Assembly (NCBI RefSeq): GCF_900116105.1
Contig: NZ_FPAC01000001.1
Location: 1,230,862 to 1,294,861, forward strand
From: Paenibacillus sp. 453mf
GTDB taxonomy: Bacteria; Bacillota; Bacilli; Paenibacillales; Paenibacillaceae
Direction of reading: 5' to 3'
DNA: 64,000 bases
Made by a program: the position numbers and the translations under genes. This document shows, piece after piece, positions 25,820 to 34,922 of the stretch; within the stretch, counting starts at the first letter, position 1; every line of letters starts with the position of its first letter. A model generated the notes under the pieces. It worked only from the letters and a program-made list of their open reading frames with translations. It was not told the origin of the DNA and did not search any database.

Positions 25820-28651
25820 ATGAGAGAAGCTTCGGGAATGATCAGACGCAGCAGGTGGTTCAAAGCTGTAGCCGCATTTTCTCTTGCGGCGACAATTCAC
25901 ACAGGATGGGGGATTGACCTCCCTGCAGCTCACGCAGAAGGTCCGGCAGATCCGGCGCCGTACATCAATGCCAAGGTTGTTAATGAAAATGCCGGCAAGA
26001 AAATACTGTTTGATAACACACATGCACAGACGGCAGGTGCAGCAGACTGGGTCATTGACGGTGGTTTCTCCGATTTTGGCAATGCCTTGGCAGCAGATGG
26101 CTTCTATGTTAAAGAACTTCGCAAATCCACTCCGATTACACTCAGTGACTTGTCTGATTACGATGCCTTTGTTATTGCAGAACCGAATGTCCCTTTCAAA
26201 CAAAGTGAACAAGCAGCTATGGAACAATATGTTGAGCAAGGTGGTAGCATTTTCTTCATAGGTGATCATTATAATGCGGACCGTAATAAGAACCGCTGGG
26301 ATGGCTCAGAATCCTTTAACGGGTATCGGAGAGGCGCCTGGACGGATCCGACAAAGGGAATGAGTACCGAGGAGAAGAACTCAGCAGCGATGCAAGGGGT
26401 CGTCAGTTCGGACTGGCTGTCGGATAATTTTGGCGTTCGCTTCCGCTATAACGCGCTTGGCGATGTTGACGCGAATGTCATTGTTGAGCCTGATCAATCC
26501 TTCGGTATTACAGAAGGTGTTGACTCTGTAGCGATGCATGCGGGTTCCACTCTCGCTATTACAGACCCTGATAAGGCAAAAGGCATTGTGTACGTCCCTG
26601 AAACGAATGAGGCATGGGGCAATGCGGTAGATCAGGGGGTTTACAATGGCGGTGGGATTGAAGAAGGACCCTATGTTGCGGTATCTAAGGTAGGTCTAGG
26701 AAAAGCGGCCTTTATTGGTGATTCTTCACCGGTCGAGGATGCTACACCTAAGTATGTGCGTGAAGAGACGGGCAGCAAGAAGACAACCTACGACGGCTTC
26801 AAGGAGCAGGATGATGCCGTGCTGCTGGTAAATTTGATGAATTGGTTAACAGATCAAGAGAATTATACGGATCTGACAGAGGTGTCGGGTCTTGAGCTTG
26901 ATCAGCCGACAGATCTGCTTGCTTTTGAAGTGCCGGCTGCATCAACTGAGCCTCAAGCAGAGCCTTGGTCCCAACCGGCTGCAGGTTACAAGTGGTGGGA
27001 TCCAACGACTTTCAAGCCAGGATCTTATGGAAGCACAGCTCCAGCACCGTCGAATCCGGCTTACAGCTTTGTTCACCAAGACGAGCTCCCGAATGCAGAA
27101 ACATTCCAGATTCGGGTTGTTATAAACAATCTTGCTCCAAACAGTACGGTATCAGGATATAGTGCGGGCATTTATTTAGCGGGCGGAACACAGGTTGCGA
27201 TGGTACAGAATGAGAATGGCACGTGGCCGAGCGCATACGGCTATAGTCAAACCTTCAGTGTGACGGCTAATAGTCAAGGTACGGCTTACAAGGATTTAAC
27301 TGTACAGATCAAACCGGGAACGACAGGTGCTGCCAACTTAAGACTTAGACAAAATGGCTCCAATCTCCTGACCTCCCAGGTGACGATTGCGAATGTATCA
27401 GCTGAGCCATTGCCAGATGAAGAAGAGGAATCTCCCCAGATCAGCTTAATACCGATCAGTGAAGCACGACTCCAACCTGAAGGCACCGTTGTCAAGGTTG
27501 AGGGCGTAATTACAACGGAGCCGGGAGCATTTGGTGGTCAGGCGTTCTACATTCAGGATGAATCGGCAGGAATTTATGTATATCAGACTCAAAGCGGATT
27601 TCATTCTGGCGATAAAGTACAGATAACCGCTCCATTAACACTGTATAATACAGAGCTTGAGCTGGCGGATGTTGTCTCAATTGAGAAAATAGGCACAGCT
27701 GATCTTCCACAAACGAAGGAAGTGACAGCTATCGATGATAGTAACCAAGGACAGCTCGTTACTTTATCTAATGTGACTATTCAGAATATCATCACTGCTG
27801 CTCCGTCCGGATCTTTTGAATTTGATGCCGTCTCGGATCAAACGAATCACATTCGGATTGATACAAGAACAGGACTGAGTCTGGATGAATTCCCTTATCA
27901 GGAAGGCGACAAAGTCAGCATTACTGGAGTTTCTGCTATTTTTCGTGGAAATTATCAGTTGAAGCCAAGAGGAATCGAGGATATTGTCCCGGCAGAGGAA
28001 ACGGAAGAGCCTCAAGAGCCAGAAGTTCCTGAAGAACCAGAGGTTCCAGAAGTTCCTGAAGAACCGGTGCTTGCAGACGGCGTGCCTGGACATGCTTCGC
28101 TCACGAGCAATCACGGATACACTGGGCTGAGAAATGGAAATTATGATGTAACGATGAACTTGTGGTGGGGAAACAATGCAACAGAGTACAAGCTGTATGA
28201 GAACGGTGAACTCATTGACCAGCAGAAGTTCAGTGACAAGTCTCCGGAGAGACAAACCGCAACGACCTCAATTACAGGCAAAAGCAATGGTACGTACGTG
28301 TATACTTACGAGTTGACGAATACTTATGGAACGACAACTGGCTCTGAACTTGTCATTACGGTGACTGATGCGAATCCAGGCAAAGCAATGCTCTCGAACG
28401 ACAACTGGGATCAAGACGGCAACTATTCTGTATTTATGAACTTATGGTGGGGAACGAACGCCAATACTTATCATTTGTACGAGAACGGTAAGCTCCTCGA
28501 GACGACTGCTCTGGTGCCTAACTCTCCTAATGGTCAGCTAGCAGTAATTGCAATCAAGGATCGTGCTGCTGGAACCTATGAATATATGGGTGAACTGGTT
28601 AACGATGCTGGTGTTACACAAACAGACAAGATCGTTGTGACGGTAAAATAA
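25820..28651 (+). CDS. Large secreted modular protein: GATase-like, OB-fold and two Ig-like carbohydrate-binding domains
   Basis: 943 residues with a signal peptide ending near AAHAEG (about 40). Domain order as judged by eye: a GATase/DUF4350-like domain (KILFDNTHAQTAGAADWVID.., about 60-345); a beta-rich linker domain (about 375-530); a YhcR-type OB-fold (PEGTVVKVEGVITTEPG..FYIQDESAGIYVYQ, about 550-720); a Pro/Glu-rich spacer; and two repeats sharing N-x-x-x-x-MNLWWG-x-N-x-x-x-Y-x-LYENG (about 755-940), as in chitinase-linked Ig-like domains. The mix suggests a polysaccharide- or nucleic-acid-acting exoprotein. It is the only gene of its transcript. Confidence 0.75.
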   Translation: MREASGMIRRSRWFKAVAAFSLAATIHTGWGIDLPAAHAEGPADPAPYINAKVVNENAGKKILFDNTHAQTAGAADWVIDGGFSDFGNALAADGFYVKELRKSTPITLSDLSDYDAFVIAEPNVPFKQSEQAAMEQYVEQGGSIFFIGDHYNADRNKNRWDGSESFNGYRRGAWTDPTKGMSTEEKNSAAMQGVVSSDWLSDNFGVRFRYNALGDVDANVIVEPDQSFGITEGVDSVAMHAGSTLAITDPDKAKGIVYVPETNEAWGNAVDQGVYNGGGIEEGPYVAVSKVGLGKAAFIGDSSPVEDATPKYVREETGSKKTTYDGFKEQDDAVLLVNLMNWLTDQENYTDLTEVSGLELDQPTDLLAFEVPAASTEPQAEPWSQPAAGYKWWDPTTFKPGSYGSTAPAPSNPAYSFVHQDELPNAETFQIRVVINNLAPNSTVSGYSAGIYLAGGTQVAMVQNENGTWPSAYGYSQTFSVTANSQGTAYKDLTVQIKPGTTGAANLRLRQNGSNLLTSQVTIANVSAEPLPDEEEESPQISLIPISEARLQPEGTVVKVEGVITTEPGAFGGQAFYIQDESAGIYVYQTQSGFHSGDKVQITAPLTLYNTELELADVVSIEKIGTADLPQTKEVTAIDDSNQGQLVTLSNVTIQNIITAAPSGSFEFDAVSDQTNHIRIDTRTGLSLDEFPYQEGDKVSITGVSAIFRGNYQLKPRGIEDIVPAEETEEPQEPEVPEEPEVPEVPEEPVLADGVPGHASLTSNHGYTGLRNGNYDVTMNLWWGNNATEYKLYENGELIDQQKFSDKSPERQTATTSITGKSNGTYVYTYELTNTYGTTTGSELVITVTDANPGKAMLSNDNWDQDGNYSVFMNLWWGTNANTYHLYENGKLLETTALVPNSPNGQLAVIAIKDRAAGTYEYMGELVNDAGVTQTDKIVVTVK

Positions 28652-28717
28652 AGAGGTGGTTTACAATCCATAAATTTTAAATTAATATTATTTAGTAATT
28701 AAATAGAACGTGAATTT

Positions 28718-28770
28718 GACCCCACTTTTATTGTTTTCTGGATTCTAAAACAATAAGAGCGGGGTCTTTT
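28718..28770 (+). terminator. Terminator after the secreted modular protein
   Basis: A 20-bp imperfect stem (GACCCCACTTTTATTGTTTT with AAAACAATAAGAGCGGGGTC), a 9-base loop and TTTTT. Confidence 0.85.
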
Positions 28771-28787
28771 TATGGAGGTAAACAGCT

Positions 28788-29717
28788 TTGTTACAACTTA
28801 TGAAGAACTCGCTTTATGTGTTTTTGGCAGCTTGCTCGTTTGGCATTTTGTCAAGCATCGTTAAACTTGCCTACCAGCAGGGATTTACATTCCAAGAAGT
28901 GACACTTGGACAGTTTGGATCAGGCGGGCTGATTATGCTTATTCTCATGCTTTTTTTCTCCCGGAAAAAGGTGAAGCTGAGACAATTTATTCGTCTCGCC
29001 GGTGTAGGGGCTTGCACCTGTTTGACAGGAGTCTTTTACTATTTATCATTGCAGAGTATTCCTGCATCGATCGCCGTAGTGCTTCTGTTTCAATTTACTT
29101 GGATTGGTGTCGTCATTGAAGTCATTACTACACGCCAAAGACCTTCTAAATCAACGGTCATATCCATTCTGTTATTGTTCTTGGGGACTGTTCTGGCAGG
29201 AGGGATTATCGGGGCGAATCCGCTGGGATTGAGTGTGAAGGGAGTATTTCTAGGGCTCATGGCTGCTGTTATGATGGCGCTATTTATATTTTTCAGTGGC
29301 CGAGTCGAGACAGCGTTGCCTACCATTTCAAGAAGCTTCTGCACATCTTCAGGGAGTCTGCTGCTGCTATTGCTGCTTCATGTTACCATGTATGGTCCGT
29401 CAGCAGTGTTAGAGGTTTCCTTCAAAGATGGTTTATGGATATATGGTCTTATCCTCGGAATATTTGGCGTTGTCATACCGGTGCTTCTGCTAGCTCTGGG
29501 TGCACCGAAGATTAGTATTGGACTTGCTTCCATTCTGAGTGCAGGAGAACTTCCTGTTGCCATTCTTGCTTCCATATGGGTGCTGAATGAGAAGGTCTCC
29601 ATCCTGCAATGGGTCGGTATTGCTGTTATTCTGGTTGGAATTGCCTATCCTCAGTTTGCAGGCCGGAAGCAGCAGGAGGGAAGCGGAGGAATTCCATCTG
29701 AAAGTTACTCCTCATAA
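28788..29717 (+). CDS. DMT-superfamily (EamA) transporter
   Basis: 309 residues with ten predicted transmembrane helices in two EamA halves (about 10-140 and 155-290), e.g. SLQSIPASIAVVLLFQFTWIGVV and GLASILSAGELPVAILASIWVL. Such proteins export metabolites, amino acids or drugs. TTG 28788 is taken as start because GGAGG lies 9 bases upstream, whereas ATG 28800 is 21 bases from it. A single gene between two terminators; the substrate is unknown. Confidence 0.88.
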   Translation: MLQLMKNSLYVFLAACSFGILSSIVKLAYQQGFTFQEVTLGQFGSGGLIMLILMLFFSRKKVKLRQFIRLAGVGACTCLTGVFYYLSLQSIPASIAVVLLFQFTWIGVVIEVITTRQRPSKSTVISILLLFLGTVLAGGIIGANPLGLSVKGVFLGLMAAVMMALFIFFSGRVETALPTISRSFCTSSGSLLLLLLLHVTMYGPSAVLEVSFKDGLWIYGLILGIFGVVIPVLLLALGAPKISIGLASILSAGELPVAILASIWVLNEKVSILQWVGIAVILVGIAYPQFAGRKQQEGSGGIPSESYSS

Positions 29718-29747
29718 GGAGAATTTATATATTTTATTGAAATGATA

Positions 29748-29808
29748 AAAAACCTTTGAGAGGTGTGATCCAAGACGGTTCACACACACTGATCTCAAAG
29801 GTCTTTTT
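29748..29808. terminator. Bidirectional terminator
   Basis: Outer stem ACCTTTGAGA / TCTCAAAGGT flanked by A and T runs on both sides, between the convergent DMT transporter and siderophore receptor genes. Confidence 0.75.
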
Positions 29809-29820
29809 AATCATCATTAT

Positions 29821-30837
29821 TTACTTCGTAAGACTATTTACAATGTTATCAACGATTTGTGTATTGGCCACCGTACCCGTGTAGAGCCAGCTTGTGTCAG
29901 CACCAAATTCATATACATTGCCATTCTTAACAGCCGGGATGTTCTTCCACAATGGATCGTTTAACGCTTCGCCGCCCGCACCTTTATCACTGTTGATCAG
30001 GAAGAGGTGGTCAGTGTCCAGCTCAGCAAGCTTCTCAAGCGAGATTGGCAGCCAGTTGCCTGTACCTGTTGCCGAAATTTCTTTGACTACCTCAGGAACA
30101 GCAAGTCCAAGATCACCATACATTACTGTGCCGCTGGAGAGGTCTTCGCTTACCATATAGAATTGATCTGCTACGAGCCAGATGGCTGCAGCGGATTCAT
30201 CACCTACAGCTTCACTAAGCGCAGCTTTGGCTTCAGCCGCTTTGGCATCATAGTCATCAATTGCTTTCTGTGCATCTTCTTCTTTGCCAAGTACTTCCCC
30301 TATCTTAAGGAGCTCATCTCTCCAATCATTGTTCTGTTCTGAACCAATAACATAAGTAGGAGCGATCTTAGAATATTGCTCATATTTATCTCCGCTCGCC
30401 ATGTCAGCTGAATCCAGGATAATCAGATCAGGTTCAAAGCTTGCTACTTGTTCAAATGGAAGATCGTGCGGAATGGTTGGAACATCTTGCAGTGAGCCTT
30501 GCAAGTAATCTTGAATTCCGTTAGCAACAGACCATTGCGCTACTGGAGTTACACCGAGTGCAACCAGGTTGTCCTCCAGATAAGATGCGAGAACACGCTT
30601 TGGATTTGCCGGAATGGTAACTTCGTGACCCATAGCATCGGTTACTGTTCTCTCTGTAGGCTCTTCAGCAGATTCTTCAACCTCGGCAGCAGGTGCTTCT
30701 GTTTCGGTCTGGGAAGCATTGTTTGGAGCGGAATTACTATCAGTGCCCGATTCGCTGCTGCCGCAAGCGGCAAGAAATGTGGAAACGAGCAGCAAGCTCG
30801 CCAGAAGCGAGGCTATTTTCTTTTTGGAATTCAACAT
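29821..30837 (-). CDS. Iron-siderophore ABC transporter substrate-binding lipoprotein
   Basis: 338 residues: lipoprotein signal with lipobox LAAC (Cys about 25), a Ser/Glu-rich linker, then a type III periplasmic-binding fold (TVTDAMGHEVTIPANPKRVLA.., ALGVTPVA, PDLIILDS). It resembles the FecB/YfiY-YfmC group that captures Fe(III)-siderophores. A Fur box overlaps the promoter, so expression should rise under iron limitation. No permease or ATPase gene is adjacent, so it must use transporter parts encoded elsewhere, which is common for such orphan receptors. Confidence 0.92.
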   Translation of the reverse strand: MLNSKKKIASLLASLLLVSTFLAACGSSESGTDSNSAPNNASQTETEAPAAEVEESAEEPTERTVTDAMGHEVTIPANPKRVLASYLEDNLVALGVTPVAQWSVANGIQDYLQGSLQDVPTIPHDLPFEQVASFEPDLIILDSADMASGDKYEQYSKIAPTYVIGSEQNNDWRDELLKIGEVLGKEEDAQKAIDDYDAKAAEAKAALSEAVGDESAAAIWLVADQFYMVSEDLSSGTVMYGDLGLAVPEVVKEISATGTGNWLPISLEKLAELDTDHLFLINSDKGAGGEALNDPLWKNIPAVKNGNVYEFGADTSWLYTGTVANTQIVDNIVNSLTK

Positions 30838-30877
30838 GTTGGTTCCCCCTTATGTATATGTAAATCACTTAAAGAAT

Positions 30878-30896
30878 GATAACAATTCTCATTATC
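30878..30896. promoter_or_regulatory. Fur box
   Basis: On the minus strand GATAATGAGAATTGTTATC matches the 19-base Fur consensus GATAATGATAATCATTATC at 16 positions. It is 40 bases upstream of the siderophore receptor. Confidence 0.85.
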
Positions 30897-31020
30897 ATTT
30901 GCAATCAATTTTTTTGATATTTAGAAAGGAATCTATATCAATAGTAGAAACAAGACAGAATTGATCTAAAAACGGCATCAAGTTTTATCTGAATTCCGGC
31001 CAATGTCCATGCTCTCAAGT

Positions 31021-31161
31021 CTAGGTAACAGGTAGGTCAAGGGTCACAGTTTGTGTATGCGTAACTTTCATCTTAGGAGGACCTGTTTGTACAGCACCTT
31101 CTGTTAACCGATATAGAGAGGTGCTGGAATTCAAGGTGATCCCGAAGTTTAAAGGCTGCCA
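31021..31161 (-). pseudogene. Short 3' gene relic
   Basis: A 46-codon frame without a start codon, bounded upstream by TAG and ending TAG at 31023-31021. The translation (WQPLNFGITLNSSTSLYRLT continuing EGAVQTGPPKMKVTHTQTVT) has normal protein character, suggesting the tail of a lost gene. The family is not recognised. Confidence 0.3.
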
Positions 31162-31278
31162 CTAGACACCATTTTTAGTTAAAGATGTATCCAAGGTCGA
31201 TAATTTGATTAGGACAATAAATTAGTACTAATGAACGGCATGCGATGTCGAATATGACAAGAATCGCGTGCTTTTTTT

Positions 31279-31473
31279 ATGGAAAATACCGTTGACAATG
31301 AAAATGGCAGCTTCGTCGTTCTGATTAATGATGAGTAACAGTACTCCATGTGGCCGGAAATGATAGATGTACCGCCAGGATGGACGATCGTATATGGTAC
31401 AGATAATAAGCTGGCATGCCAGAAATACATTGAAGTTCAGTGGACGGATATGCGTCCCAAGAGCCTGAGATAA
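31279..31473 (+). pseudogene. MbtH-like protein gene with in-frame stop
   Basis: Translation gives MENTVDNENGSFVVLINDE, then TAA (31336-31338), then QYSMWPEMIDVPPGWTIVYG and KLACQKYIEVQWTDMRPKSL. This is the complete MbtH signature, including the conserved Trp residues and WTDMRPKSL. A single change of GAA to TAA explains the stop, since NDE-(E/G)-QYSLWP is the usual text. MbtH proteins are essential chaperones of NRPS adenylation domains, often for siderophores. No NRPS gene is in the window. There is no ribosome site before the ATG, another sign of decay. Confidence 0.85.
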
Positions 31474-31863
31474 ACTGAGATAAAGATTATAGAAAGAAAT
31501 CGAGTGACAAAAATCATTCCGTAGAAACAATGAGCATCTAAAGTAACATTATTATAGAAACATCTAAAAAGCAGCAGGGACTTGTGATGAACAATCATAA
31601 GCTCTGCTGTTTTATAATAACAGTTCAATATAAAGATCAGAATCAACCTAACATATTCAATCGATGATATTATTTCAACATATGAAAAATTCAAATAAGA
31701 AAAACAAATCGCTGTCTATCTACCGCAAAGCATGATCCCAATATACTATACTAGCGACTTCTCATTTCTGAAGTAAAAATGGGGGCTAAACTCATTATTG
31801 CAGAATCAAATCAAAATCAGCAGCCTACCTGAGTAGTCTTGGGATCTTACAGCAATAAGTAAA
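31474..31863. other. AT-rich gene-free stretch with one hairpin
   Basis: Only an imperfect hairpin (AAAGCAGCAG.. / ..CTGCTGTTTTATAA, 31566-31616) with a T-rich end is visible. It could be the terminator of the decayed mbtH region. The remainder shows nothing I can support. Confidence 0.4.
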
Positions 31864-31890
31864 ATAGAGCCACCAATGGAGGTGGCTATT
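31864..31890 (-). terminator. Terminator of the ArsR-type regulator
   Basis: AGCCACC / GGTGGCT stem with a 6-base loop, overlapping the stop codon and followed on the minus strand by CTATTTTAC. Confidence 0.6.
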
Positions 31891-32788
31891 CATATAAGAC
31901 ATGAATATCAATGTCCTGATTATAGTTGCCAAAGCCTGATCCGAACAGACTGATTCCACCGGGATGCTCGGAGCTGGAGCTGCACTCGATCCGAAGACGG
32001 ATATCATCTCCTTTTCTAATATTTAGCTGCTTAGCTGTCATATCAGACAGCCGAATTCCATCCAGGAAGGTTCCTTCTGCTCGGAGCATCACTGTCTTTA
32101 ACAAGCCGTGCTGCGTTCCGAATGTCCACCAGCCAGGGGTAAATACACCAAGGGCGTGGCCGTAGTCACCAGGACAAGTCCAGGTACCCAGCTCGCTATC
32201 ATTGATATAAAATGTGATATCCGATGGCCAGTCTTCATTATATCCAGGGGCTTCCGAACAAATCTCAAGTGTGACACTGAGGCTCTTGATCGCTTGATCT
32301 CCTACCAAATAGTTGGGAATGGAGTATTCAACATAACCGCTGCCAAACCATAAATGCTTTGCCTTCACATGCTCTGGATCGGCAAAATAGCGCGGATCGT
32401 CCATCATGCCTATCAGGCCGCTCTCAGAGGCCAGCCCACAGGTAGGGTTGACTTGATAGCGGGTATACTGACCCACTGGAATACTAACAGAGTAGCCGCT
32501 GCGATCTGCGACAGCTGGCGAGGTGAATTGCAGGGTGACCGAGTCCTGGATTAACCTGCATATCTTCTGTCTGCCACGAGCTCCGGACAGACTCTCGGTA
32601 CCTACAATTCCTGCCTCTTCAAGCTTCTGAATATGCTTGGTGATCATTGCTGACGATAGTGAAAGCTCAGCGGCCATATCTTTAATGTTTCTAGGTTTTT
32701 CATTCAGCATCTCAATGATTTTGATTCGGGTTTCCGATGAGAAGGCTTCAAGAAAGGGAAAATGCTCCGAAGTTACACGAATATTCAT
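31886..32788 (-). CDS. ArsR-type winged-helix regulator with large C-terminal sensor domain
   Basis: 300 residues. The N-terminal winged helix (about 8-75; SSETRIKIIEMLNEKPRNIKDMAAELSLSSAMITKHIQKLEEAGIV) is ArsR-like. The remaining 210 residues form a beta-rich domain (WPSDITFYINDSELGTWTCP, GLLKTVMLRAEGTFLDGI) that looks like a jelly-roll carbohydrate-binding fold. This layout is known from regulators beside glycoside hydrolases in Paenibacillus. It is divergent from a GH2 gene, and AAAAGTT/AACTTTT repeats lie between them. The likely role is a sugar-responsive repressor of the GH2 gene and itself; the ligand is unknown. Confidence 0.78.
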   Translation of the reverse strand: MNIRVTSEHFPFLEAFSSETRIKIIEMLNEKPRNIKDMAAELSLSSAMITKHIQKLEEAGIVGTESLSGARGRQKICRLIQDSVTLQFTSPAVADRSGYSVSIPVGQYTRYQVNPTCGLASESGLIGMMDDPRYFADPEHVKAKHLWFGSGYVEYSIPNYLVGDQAIKSLSVTLEICSEAPGYNEDWPSDITFYINDSELGTWTCPGDYGHALGVFTPGWWTFGTQHGLLKTVMLRAEGTFLDGIRLSDMTAKQLNIRKGDDIRLRIECSSSSEHPGGISLFGSGFGNYNQDIDIHVLYE

Positions 32789-32833
32789 ATGTTATTTATC
32801 CTCTACATAAACATCATTTTGTACAGATTATAT

Positions 32834-32860
32834 AACTTAAAAGTTAACTAATCAACTTTT
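32834..32860. promoter_or_regulatory. Putative operator between ArsR-type regulator and GH2 gene
   Basis: AACTTAAAAGTT is a perfect palindrome (32834-32845) and its right arm also pairs with AACTTTT at 32854-32860. A third copy, TTAACTTTTAAATT, lies at 32927-32940, just before the GH2 ribosome site. Confidence 0.5.
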
Positions 32861-32960
32861 GATTGACGTTTCCATACGTTAGGTGCATAATCTTGGTTGT
32901 ATAAAGTTTCCTTATTAGTATTTAAATTAACTTTTAAATTAATTAATGGAGGCATAATCA

Positions 32961-34718
32961 ATGACAGAGTGTTATAGAAATGATTATCCAAGACCTCAGT
33001 TCGTACGTAAGGAATGGCTGAATCTGAATGGAGAATGGGAATTTGAATTTGATGATGATGCGAAGGGAGACCAGGGTCAGTGGTGGAAGAGTAAGGAAGA
33101 GTATTCCAAGCGAATTCAGGTTCCATTTGCTTATCAGAGCAAACTGAGCGGAATAGCCGAGTCTGATTTTCATGATTTGGTGTGGTATCGCAGGATATTT
33201 CAGCTGCCTGAAGACTATAGGGGGAAGCGCATCATATTGCATTTTGGCGCCGTGGATTATGAGGCTTCAGTCTGGATTAACGGAAGTTTGGCGATGACGC
33301 ACTCAGGCGGACATACACCATTTAGCTCTGATATTACGCCTTTCATTCAGGATGGAGTGAACGAGGTTGTCGTTCGTGCACAGGACTACAGCACAGATGT
33401 GACTCTTCCAAGAGGGAAGCAATATTGGCTGCAGGAATCTGAGAGCATTTTTTACACTCGAACCACCGGAATCTGGCAGTCTGTTTGGATTGAGCCGGTA
33501 TCTCCTTCTTATATTGCTAAAGTGCGTATGACCCCGGATATTGATCGGAAGCAGATTGAAATCAAAGCATTTATTGAGCGGCCTGAGACGAAGACACGGC
33601 ACTATCTAAAGACACGTATCGAATTCAAGGGCAAGCTGATTGCAGAGGATCAGTGTCTTGTCACTGCAGCAAGTGAAACAAGATGCATACAGCTTCATGA
33701 CTTTAATGATCATGGCTTAGGCGGATGGTGGACACCTGAGAATCCGAATTTGTACGACGTTACCTTTGAACTGCTTCAGGATGGAAGTGTTGTTGACCAG
33801 GTGGATAGCTACTTCGGTATGAGGAAGGTCTCGATAGAGAACGGGCAGCTGTGTCTGAATAACAGGCCGTATTTTCAAAGATTGGTCCTAGACCAAGGAT
33901 ACTTTCCTGATGGAAATCTTACGCCTCCAAGTGATGATGCGATTAAACAAGATGTGGAGCTAACCAAAGCAATGGGCTTCAACGGCGCACGGAAGCACCA
34001 GAAGCTGGAAGATCCAAGATATCTATACTGGTGTGACAAGCTTGGACTTCTCGTATATAGTGAAGCGGCGAATGCTTACGAATTCTCTGAGCAATACGTG
34101 GAGCGGTTTACGAAGGAATGGCAGGAATCGATTGAAAGGGACTATAATCATCCTTCAATTGTCGGCTGGGTTCCATTAAACGAGAGCTGGGGCGTACCGA
34201 ATATATGGGTTAATAAGCAGCAGCAATACCATGCACTTGCGATGTACTATCTGACGAAATCGCTGGATCCGACGAGACCGGTCGTCTCGAATGATGGCTG
34301 GGAGATGACAAAGACGGATCTGTTTAATATTCATGATTATGAATGGCGTAAAGAAGTGTTGGAGGAGCGTTACCGGACAATCGATCATGTACTGGCTTCA
34401 AGACCTTCTAACCGGGAGCTTGCCGTAACGGGATTCCCTTATGAAGGGCAGCCGGTTATAGTCAGTGAATTTGGAGGCATTGCATATAAGAAAAGTGATT
34501 GGGAGGGCTGGGGTTACTCTGGTGCAGAGAGTGATGACGATTACGCAGCTCGGCTTCAGGCTGTCATTGATCCATTGCTTCGTTCACGTGTCGTGCAGGG
34601 CTTCTGTTATACACAGCTTACAGATGTCGAACAAGAGATCAATGGTCTATTAACGTATGATCGGGTACCTAAACTGCCGCTAGAGACGATTAAAGCGATC
34701 GTGCTGGGAAAAGCATAG
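32961..34718 (+). CDS. GH2-family beta-glycosidase (beta-galactosidase/glucuronidase-like)
   Basis: 585 residues in the compact GH2 layout: an N-terminal sugar-binding jelly roll (RPQFVRKEWLNLNGEWEFEFDD), an Ig-like middle, and a TIM barrel. The acid/base Glu lies in WVPLNESWGVPN (about residue 410) and the likely nucleophile in VIVSEFGG (about 500). The shortness and the sequence fit the cytosolic GH2 group annotated as beta-galactosidase or beta-glucuronidase in Paenibacillus; the substrate cannot be fixed. No signal peptide is present, so substrates must be imported. ATG 32961 follows ATGGAGGC. Confidence 0.9.
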   Translation: MTECYRNDYPRPQFVRKEWLNLNGEWEFEFDDDAKGDQGQWWKSKEEYSKRIQVPFAYQSKLSGIAESDFHDLVWYRRIFQLPEDYRGKRIILHFGAVDYEASVWINGSLAMTHSGGHTPFSSDITPFIQDGVNEVVVRAQDYSTDVTLPRGKQYWLQESESIFYTRTTGIWQSVWIEPVSPSYIAKVRMTPDIDRKQIEIKAFIERPETKTRHYLKTRIEFKGKLIAEDQCLVTAASETRCIQLHDFNDHGLGGWWTPENPNLYDVTFELLQDGSVVDQVDSYFGMRKVSIENGQLCLNNRPYFQRLVLDQGYFPDGNLTPPSDDAIKQDVELTKAMGFNGARKHQKLEDPRYLYWCDKLGLLVYSEAANAYEFSEQYVERFTKEWQESIERDYNHPSIVGWVPLNESWGVPNIWVNKQQQYHALAMYYLTKSLDPTRPVVSNDGWEMTKTDLFNIHDYEWRKEVLEERYRTIDHVLASRPSNRELAVTGFPYEGQPVIVSEFGGIAYKKSDWEGWGYSGAESDDDYAARLQAVIDPLLRSRVVQGFCYTQLTDVEQEINGLLTYDRVPKLPLETIKAIVLGKA

Positions 34719-34726
34719 CTAATGAC

Positions 34727-34760
34727 AACCGGACGATCTATCGTGATCATCCGGTTTGTT
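34727..34760 (+). terminator. Terminator after the GH2 gene
   Basis: Stem AACCGGA..GAT / ATC..TCCGGTT with T-rich 3' side (TTGTTTGT). Confidence 0.7.
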
Positions 34761-34821
34761 TGTACGATGGCATGAATACGCATTGACAAGCTTCTAAAGT
34801 GTCTATATAGTAGGTTAGTAC

Positions 34822-34844
34822 AGTTTAGTTAACTTAACTAAACT
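34822..34844. promoter_or_regulatory. MarR operator palindrome
   Basis: A 23-bp palindrome, arms AGTTTAGTTAA / TTAACTAAACT around one central base. It is about 80 bases upstream of a MarR gene and is likely its autoregulatory operator. Confidence 0.75.
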
Positions 34845-34922
34845 TTTTTTGGTAACGTACTTATTATTATAGGAAGAGGATCGATTCGCTGACTCCTCCA
34901 CAAAGGGGCTGATATTAAATAC

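Noticed and set aside
31209..31694. Minus-strand frames over the mbtH relic
   Set aside because: The MbtH signature is on the plus strand; the antisense frames have no recognisable motif or ribosome site.
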